Assembly: GCA_964518335.1 (NCBI GenBank)
Contig: CAZFDT010000068.1
Coordinates: 1 to 26,393, forward strand
Direction: 5' to 3'
Length of the DNA: 26,393 bases
Source: CAZFDT01 sp964518335
GTDB taxonomy: Bacteria > Planctomycetota > Phycisphaerae > Phycisphaerales > Phycisphaeraceae
A program made the position numbers and the translations under genes. Positions 21,695-26,393 of this stretch are shown in pieces. The first letter of the stretch is position 1, and each line of letters begins with the position of its first letter. The notes under the pieces are model-generated. The model ran no database searches and had not been told where the DNA came from. It saw only the letters and a program-made list of their open reading frames with translations.

Positions 21695-22588
21695 ATGCAG
21701 GTTTGGCTCAACGGGCAGATGGTGGATGCGGCGGCGGCAAGCGTGAGCGTCGAGGACGCGGGCCTGCAGCACGGCGTGGGGCTGTTCGAGACCATGGCGG
21801 CCCGCCACGGGCGGGTGTTCCGGCTCGACGACCACCTGGCCCGCATGACGGCGTCGGGTCAGGCCCTGGGGCTGGCACTTCCCCCTGCCTCGGACCTGCG
21901 GCACGCCGTCGAGCAGACCCTGGCCGCCAACCACCTCGACCGCGCCCGCCTGCGGCTGACCGTCACCCCGGGAAGCGTGTCCCTGCTGCGCGGCGAGCAC
22001 CCGGCGCCGGCGCCCACTGTCCTGGTCATCGCCACGCCACCGATCGAGTACGACCCGGCCTACTTCGACAAGGGCGTTACCGTCATCGTCGCCGGCCCGC
22101 TGGCCAACCCCTTCGACCCGATGCAGGGCCACAAGACCCTCGCCTACTGGGGCCGCCTGCGCTCCCTCCGCGAAGCCGCCGCCGCGGGCGCTGCGGAAGC
22201 CATCTGGCTGAGCGTCACCAATCATCTGGCCGAAGGCGCCGTCAGCAACGTGATGCTCGTCAAGGACGGCACGCTGCTGACGCCCATCGCCCACGGCGAG
22301 GAAGTCGAAGGCGCCATCCCCGCCCCGGTCATCCCCGGCATCACCCGTGCTGCAGTGATCCAGCTCGCCGAAGCCGCCGCCATCCCCGTCAAGCGCCGCA
22401 TGCTCGCCATCGCCGACCTGCTCGACGCCGACGAGGTGTTCCTCACCAACTCGTCGTGGAACATCCTCCCCGTGACGCGCGTCGAGAAGCGCAGCATCAG
22501 CAGCGGCCAGGTCGGCCCGATCACCCGCACACTCACTGAAAAGCTCGACGCCTTGATCGACGCGGAAACAGCGAAGCCCACGGATTGA
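21695..22588 (+). CDS. Class IV aminotransferase (branched-chain aminotransferase or aminodeoxychorismate lyase type)
   Basis: 297-residue PLP enzyme. VWLNGQMVD and DAGLQHGVGLFETM (21-34) are the family N-terminus; K147 in GHKTLAYW is the Schiff-base lysine; E180 in HLAEGAVSNVML and FLTNSSWNILPV (249-260) bind cofactor and substrate. Substrate cannot be fixed from sequence: it may transaminate branched-chain or D-amino acids, or act as 4-amino-4-deoxychorismate lyase (PabC) in folate synthesis. GAGG sits 6 bp before the ATG at 21695. Apparently a single gene, divergent from rpmE; its stop codon lies at the centre of a 31-bp palindrome. Confidence 0.9.
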   Translation: MQVWLNGQMVDAAAASVSVEDAGLQHGVGLFETMAARHGRVFRLDDHLARMTASGQALGLALPPASDLRHAVEQTLAANHLDRARLRLTVTPGSVSLLRGEHPAPAPTVLVIATPPIEYDPAYFDKGVTVIVAGPLANPFDPMQGHKTLAYWGRLRSLREAAAAGAAEAIWLSVTNHLAEGAVSNVMLVKDGTLLTPIAHGEEVEGAIPAPVIPGITRAAVIQLAEAAAIPVKRRMLAIADLLDADEVFLTNSSWNILPVTRVEKRSISSGQVGPITRTLTEKLDALIDAETAKPTD

Positions 22589-22602
22589 ATCCGTGGGCTT
22601 CG
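22572..22602. terminator. 31-bp perfect palindrome spanning the aminotransferase stop codon
   Basis: Two 15-bp arms, 22572-22586 and 22588-22602, are exact reverse complements around a single G at 22587; the TGA stop is 22586-22588. The left arm is CGAAGCCCACGGATT. There is no T-run, so termination would rely on the stem alone. Similar GCCCACGGATTnAATCCGTGGGC hairpins are, as I recall, common after planctomycete genes. Confidence 0.6.
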
Positions 22603-22640
22603 GGGTGTTGCAGTGGGCGCTGTAATCGACCCGCGTCGCA

Positions 22641-22658
22641 GCCCCTCAGAGCAGGGGC
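22641..22658 (-). terminator. Small hairpin downstream of the LEPR-XLL gene
   Basis: GCCCCT (22641-22646) and AGGGGC (22653-22658) form a 6-bp stem with a 6-base loop, 25 bp after the end of the minus-strand gene. No T-run. Confidence 0.3.
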
Positions 22659-22682
22659 GGCGGCGGGCTTTCATGCCCTCGG

Positions 22683-25600
22683 TCAGAGCAGGATGACCTG
22701 CGCGTCGCCGGCGATGGGGACGACGCCGCCGGGGCCGCCCTGGGGTGGCTGGACGTTGCCGCTGTTGGTGGAGGTGACGCTGTTGACGTTGACGCCGGCG
22801 ACGCCGAAGAACTGGCCGCCGTTGTTGGGGTTGACGGTTCCGAGGCTGACGTTCTCGACGTTGAAGGCGACGATGCGGCTGTCGCCGGTGACGACGCGCT
22901 TCTTGCCGCCCTTGGTCTTGACGACGACGCTCTTGATGCGGCCGCTGAGGTTCTCGAACACGTCGAGGCGACTGGAGGCGGGGCTGAGCGTATCGAGGTT
23001 GAACGCCGGATCGACGCCGGCGGTGATGTCAGTGCCGAAGAGTGTGCCGGCGACGACACTGTTGATCTGATTGAGGGCGCTGACGGTGCTGTTGAGGACC
23101 GACTTGGTGACGTTGAAGAAGTTGATGTTGGCGGCACTGAGGCTCGAGCCCTGGAACTTCTGGCCCTGGTAGCTGGCGATGTTGCCGGTGATGTCGAACA
23201 CCGACCCGTTGGCCTGGTTGATGACCACGCGGTTGACGTTGCCGTCGCTGTTGAGCGTGAGCTTGTTGGCGCTGCCCAGGCTCATGACGCCGACGTTGCC
23301 GGTGATGTCCCACATCACGTTGGAGACGGACTGGACGCGGGCGTTGTGCAGGGTGAGGACATCCTGGCGGCCGGCGAAGTCGCCGGTGAGGGTCAGGGCG
23401 GTGTCGAACTGGCCTCGGAGTCCCTTCTTCTTGCCGGTGCCGGTGGACTTGAGGTTGGTGATCGTGCCGGTGGTGACGCTGCCGCCGACGGCGCGCTGGA
23501 CGGAGAGGTTGGCGATGCGGCGGTCGATGTCGATGTTGCTGGCGATGAGCTGGCTGGCGTTGAACTGGGTGACGGTGGAGAAGTCGAAATCGACGTTGAG
23601 GCCGCGGGCGACGCCGCCCAGGAGGATGCGCTGGCCGTTGCCGTTGACCGTCCACGTGCCGAAGCGGGCGTCGTTGCGGATGCGGATCATCTCGAAGGCG
23701 TTCTGCTCGAGTCCGACGCCGTTGCCCTCTTCGTCACTGCCGCCGGGGTTGAGGGTGATGTTGCCGTCGAAATTGCCCTTGAGCCGCTTGGCGCCGACGA
23801 TGTCAATAACCTTGGCGGCGGCGGCGTTGATGTTGCTGCCGAACAGCGCCTGCCACGCCTTGAGGTCGATCGTGCCGGCCACGTCGATCGTGGTGTTGCG
23901 GCCGATCGTCGAAATATCCATGCGCGTCAGGTCGGTCAGGTTGGCGCTGTTGACCGTCACCGTGGCGAAGTCGCGCAGGTGGTTGATGTCCAGCGAGAAG
24001 ATGTAGTCGAACTCGGCGCTGCCGGCGAGATTGACCTGCGGAGCGACGAATCGGCCCAGGCGCTCGCCTGCGAGCGTGACGATATCGACCTGGCCGTCGC
24101 CCTTCTTGGCCTTCTGCACGGTGATGATGAGGCGGCTGTTGCTGTCGGTATCGACGAGGGTGAGGTCCTTGATGCCGCCGAAGCCCTTGTTGTCGCGGAC
24201 CTTGTTGTACTCGATGCGGCCGCGGCCGACGAGGCGGATGGTGTAGCGGTCGCCGTCGCTGTCGGTGAAGGTTCCCTTGTTGCCGTAGAGGAACCCGTCG
24301 GCGGTGAAGGGCGACTCCTCGATGAGGATGATGTCGAACGGCGTGCTGTTCTGGGGCGTGCCGGTGCGCAGAACGATGTTGTTGACGATGTCGCCGTTGT
24401 TCTTGAACAGGGCGACCTGGGTCTCGGCGAAGCTGAGCACGCCGTCCTTGCCGGGGTCGCCGGAGAAGACGTTGATCGGGCCGCCGGGCGAGGTCGAGCC
24501 GTAGATGAAGATGCGGGCGTTGGGGTACTGCAGGGGCAGGGGCACGAAGACGCTGCCGTCGATGACGTCGAGCTCGAAGAAGATGGCGCCGTCATCGGAG
24601 CGCTGGTTGCCGTTGGCGCCCGGGATAGCGCCGGGGACGATGCCGATGACGACGTTATAGATGGGCGTGCCGGTGCGGACCTCGAGTTTGAAGTGAGGCA
24701 GGTTGCTCGCGGGCTGGGCCTGGCCGCGGGTGAGGATGCCCGAGCGGCCGGCGCCGGCGCCGATGACCGAGTTGAGATACTGAATGACGTTGATGTTCTT
24801 GGCGCCGTCGAACCAGCGCTGCAGGGCCAGCTTTTTCTTGCCCGCGGTGAACTTGGCCGTCCGCTTGGGCAGCGGGGTGACGACCATGATGTCGCCGGTG
24901 AAGTTCGCAGCCACGTCACGCACGCCCAGGTTGTTGGCCACCAGGTGGGCGATGGCGTTGCTCATGTTGGCGATGTTGGCGAAGGGGTTCTTCGCGTTGA
25001 ACTCGCCGGCGAAGAGCACGGCCATGTCGCTGAGGACGGCGTTGTTGAGGTCGGGCACGCCGTTCTGCAGCTCGGCCGAGCCGTAGAGCGTCCAGGCCTT
25101 GCCCTTGAGCTCGGGGTTGGTCGCCTCGTAGAACGACTTGAACGTGACGCCGCCGCCGATCTGGCTGGCCAGCACCGGGTGCAGCGCTGGGTCGATGAAG
25201 ATCGGCGAGTTGTTATTGCCGCCGACGACCACCGTCATGTAGTCGCTGAACGCCGGTTGCTCGGCGGTGAAGAAGATGTCGTAGCCGGCGAACTTCTGCT
25301 GAAGCTGGGCGACGATGATGTCGATGGCCTGCTGCGTCTGCGACGGCGCGCCGTTGATGTTGGTGGCGCTGAACGCCGGCACGTCATAGTTCGTGCCGTA
25401 GCCGAAGAAATTGCCCACGTCGGCGCCGTCGAAATCGAGGAACACCACCTGCGACGGCTCGAACCGCACGTTGTCGAGGATCACGGCCGTGTCATAAATG
25501 CCGTCACCCTGGTCCTCGATGCTGATCACCACGTCCACCGTCGTTGTCCCGGCGGGCAACGGCAGCGACGCGATCAGCGACTGCGTGCGCCCGTCGAAGA

Positions 25601-26186
25601 ACGTCGGCGCCGTGGACAGGTTCGGGTCGAACAGCGCGTTGTCGATGTTCAGCGGATTGCCCGCCTGATCCACGGCGATTTCCACACCGTTGACCAGGAT
25701 CGACAGCGTGTCGTTGACGCCGGCGTTGATGAACTCGGGGAACTCCTCCGAGAGCATCGTCAGGTCGATGCGGAAGGTCGCCGCCACGCCGCCGAAGTCG
25801 GGGACGGCTAGGGTGAAGCTGATCTCGGCGCGATCGCCATCGGTGCCGGAGGCGCCCAGGTCGGTGCCCTGCGAGCCGCTGGTGTTGGGGACGGTGTCGA
25901 TCCAGTCGGCGATGCCGGTGGAGAGCACGAGGAAGTCGTTGCCGCCGGTGGGGAACTGGAAGAGCGTGGTGCCGGTGCGGGTGGTGACGGCGTCGGGGTC
26001 GCCGGTGTAGGTTACGACCGTGCCGTCGGGCAGGTCCAGCGCGGCGGCGATCTGGGCCGGCGTGGCCGCCATCAGCAGGCGCGGCTCCAGGGGTTGCAGG
26101 CCCAGGAACGTTCGGTCCACTGTCACATCATGTTGGGTGCCGCCGACGTTCGCGTAAGTGCCGGGGCGCATCGCAGCCGTTGCCAT
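22683..26186 (-). CDS. Giant LEPR-XLL surface protein with choice-of-anchor-like and degenerate metallopeptidase-like domains
   Basis: 1167 residues. Near the N-terminus PLEPRLLMAA (32-41) is the LEPR-XLL signature of large planctomycete exported proteins. Residues about 55-245 resemble a choice-of-anchor L domain (FRIDLTMLSEEFPEFINAGV, NDTLSILVNGVEI). Residues about 246-440 look like a secreted zinc metallopeptidase (VFLDFDGADV, FAGYDIFFTAEQPAFSDYMT, VVVGG), but the HExxH site is replaced by HLVAN (H414-N418). The remainder is long beta-rich repeats (NRVVINQANGSVFDITGNIA) typical of adhesins or beta-helices; no PEP-CTERM tail. The ATG at 26186 follows GGGAGGAGA by 7 bases; a TTG at 26225 is less likely. 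Probably a cell-surface or matrix protein. Confidence 0.85.
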   Translation of the reverse strand: MATAAMRPGTYANVGGTQHDVTVDRTFLGLQPLEPRLLMAATPAQIAAALDLPDGTVVTYTGDPDAVTTRTGTTLFQFPTGGNDFLVLSTGIADWIDTVPNTSGSQGTDLGASGTDGDRAEISFTLAVPDFGGVAATFRIDLTMLSEEFPEFINAGVNDTLSILVNGVEIAVDQAGNPLNIDNALFDPNLSTAPTFFDGRTQSLIASLPLPAGTTTVDVVISIEDQGDGIYDTAVILDNVRFEPSQVVFLDFDGADVGNFFGYGTNYDVPAFSATNINGAPSQTQQAIDIIVAQLQQKFAGYDIFFTAEQPAFSDYMTVVVGGNNNSPIFIDPALHPVLASQIGGGVTFKSFYEATNPELKGKAWTLYGSAELQNGVPDLNNAVLSDMAVLFAGEFNAKNPFANIANMSNAIAHLVANNLGVRDVAANFTGDIMVVTPLPKRTAKFTAGKKKLALQRWFDGAKNINVIQYLNSVIGAGAGRSGILTRGQAQPASNLPHFKLEVRTGTPIYNVVIGIVPGAIPGANGNQRSDDGAIFFELDVIDGSVFVPLPLQYPNARIFIYGSTSPGGPINVFSGDPGKDGVLSFAETQVALFKNNGDIVNNIVLRTGTPQNSTPFDIILIEESPFTADGFLYGNKGTFTDSDGDRYTIRLVGRGRIEYNKVRDNKGFGGIKDLTLVDTDSNSRLIITVQKAKKGDGQVDIVTLAGERLGRFVAPQVNLAGSAEFDYIFSLDINHLRDFATVTVNSANLTDLTRMDISTIGRNTTIDVAGTIDLKAWQALFGSNINAAAAKVIDIVGAKRLKGNFDGNITLNPGGSDEEGNGVGLEQNAFEMIRIRNDARFGTWTVNGNGQRILLGGVARGLNVDFDFSTVTQFNASQLIASNIDIDRRIANLSVQRAVGGSVTTGTITNLKSTGTGKKKGLRGQFDTALTLTGDFAGRQDVLTLHNARVQSVSNVMWDITGNVGVMSLGSANKLTLNSDGNVNRVVINQANGSVFDITGNIASYQGQKFQGSSLSAANINFFNVTKSVLNSTVSALNQINSVVAGTLFGTDITAGVDPAFNLDTLSPASSRLDVFENLSGRIKSVVVKTKGGKKRVVTGDSRIVAFNVENVSLGTVNPNNGGQFFGVAGVNVNSVTSTNSGNVQPPQGGPGGVVPIAGDAQVILL

Positions 26187-26296
26187 GGATTCGTCTCCTC
26201 CCTGGGATGGGTGCATCCATTGCACAAACCCTGGGAAAACACACCTTCGGAAGGGACGTCCGTACCCTCTTCACTGAGCCCACCTGTGAGAGTGCC

Positions 26297-26325
26297 AACC
26301 TATTGGAATCACGGGGGTTTGTCAA
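26297..26325 (-). promoter_or_regulatory. Promoter of the LEPR-XLL gene
   Basis: On the minus strand a perfect TTGACA (26325-26320), 17-bp spacer and TAGGTT (26302-26297), giving a leader of about 105 bases. No other signal is evident between 26187 and 26296. Confidence 0.5.
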
Positions 26326-26350
26326 TCAGTTTCGGCGAATGTGTACCGGC

Positions 26351-26393
26351 TCGATAGAAATGTCCTCATCATTGTCTCAATAGAAGTGTCCTC
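26351..26393. repeat. Two 17-bp direct repeats at the window edge, probable insertion-element terminus
   Basis: TCGATAGAAATGTCCTC (26351-26367) and TCAATAGAAGTGTCCTC (26377-26393) match at 15 of 17 positions with a 26-bp period. Repeated GGACA(T/C)TTCTATTGA-type sequences are, from memory, found at the ends of integrase-core (IS21/IS481-like) elements. The transposase would lie beyond the right edge, so this is not proven here. Confidence 0.45.

Noticed and set aside
23346..25811. 821-codon plus-strand open frame opposite the LEPR-XLL gene
   Set aside because: Rich in Asp/Val/Ala/Glu without motifs; the opposite strand has a strong promoter, Shine-Dalgarno and recognised domains.
1..26393. 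CRISPR arrays, tRNA or rRNA genes
   Set aside because: No regularly spaced 25-40 bp repeats, no cloverleaf with a T-loop consensus and no rRNA-like segments were seen by eye; a covariance-model scan would be needed for certainty.

Overview
The window looks like a chromosomal segment from a GC-rich member of the Planctomycetota, most likely the class Phycisphaerae. The evidence is a combination of traits: three exported proteins with PEP-CTERM sorting tails, a very large protein with an N-terminal LEPR-XLL signature, a pseudopilin-like protein with a C-terminal H-x10-DG motif, and sugar-responsive LacI/GntR regulators beside secreted glycan-active proteins. This is inferred from family content; no rRNA or tRNA gene is present to confirm it. 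There is no gene-free stretch above 300 bases. The longest gaps are 5971-6200, 11415-11627 and 26187-26393, and what they hold is described below.

Layout. (1) 9-3959, minus strand: a compact ADP-heptose operon running PfkB kinase-HAD fusion, RfaE2 nucleotidyltransferase, HldD epimerase, GmhA isomerase, with overlaps of 8 and 4 bp. (2) 4065-5288, plus: a GntR-headed, LacI-bodied regulator whose C-terminal tail overlaps the 3' end of a convergent PEP-CTERM gene (5131-5970, minus). (3) 6201-7013, plus: a LuxR-type regulator, divergent from that PEP-CTERM gene, with a perfect-armed 20-bp palindrome between them. (4) 7116-11414, plus: a likely transcription unit of LacI regulator, PEP-CTERM protein, glycoside hydrolase lipoprotein and pseudopilin-like protein. 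Its promoter appears to put the transcription start at the regulator's start codon. (5) 11628-13334: two convergent exported proteins of unknown function separated by a strong hairpin. (6) 13479-15415, minus: a GHMP kinase closely resembling plant glucuronokinase, followed by GalU, a possible two-step route to UDP-glucuronate. (7) 15551-19165, minus: a 932-residue exported protein and a third PEP-CTERM protein. (8) 19210-20077: a small zinc-ribbon membrane protein and a RelE-like toxin fused in frame to its HTH antitoxin, with the toxin N-terminus out of frame. (9) 20136-21611, minus: housekeeping rpmE-prfA, with an octamer repeat abutting the prfA start. (10) 21695-22588, plus: a class IV aminotransferase ending inside a 31-bp palindrome. 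(11) 22683-26186, minus: a 1167-residue LEPR-XLL surface protein containing what looks like a catalytically dead metalloprotease domain. (12) 26351-26393: a 17-bp repeat pair at the right edge, probably the end of an insertion element.

The common theme is the cell envelope and glycans: sugar-nucleotide synthesis (ADP-heptose, UDP-glucose or UDP-glucuronate), exported and surface-anchored proteins, and one-gene or one-operon regulators that probably sense sugars. The less ordinary points are the kinase-HAD fusion, the bacterial glucuronokinase-GalU pair, the probably leaderless regulator transcripts, the toxin-antitoxin fusion and the degenerate protease domain.
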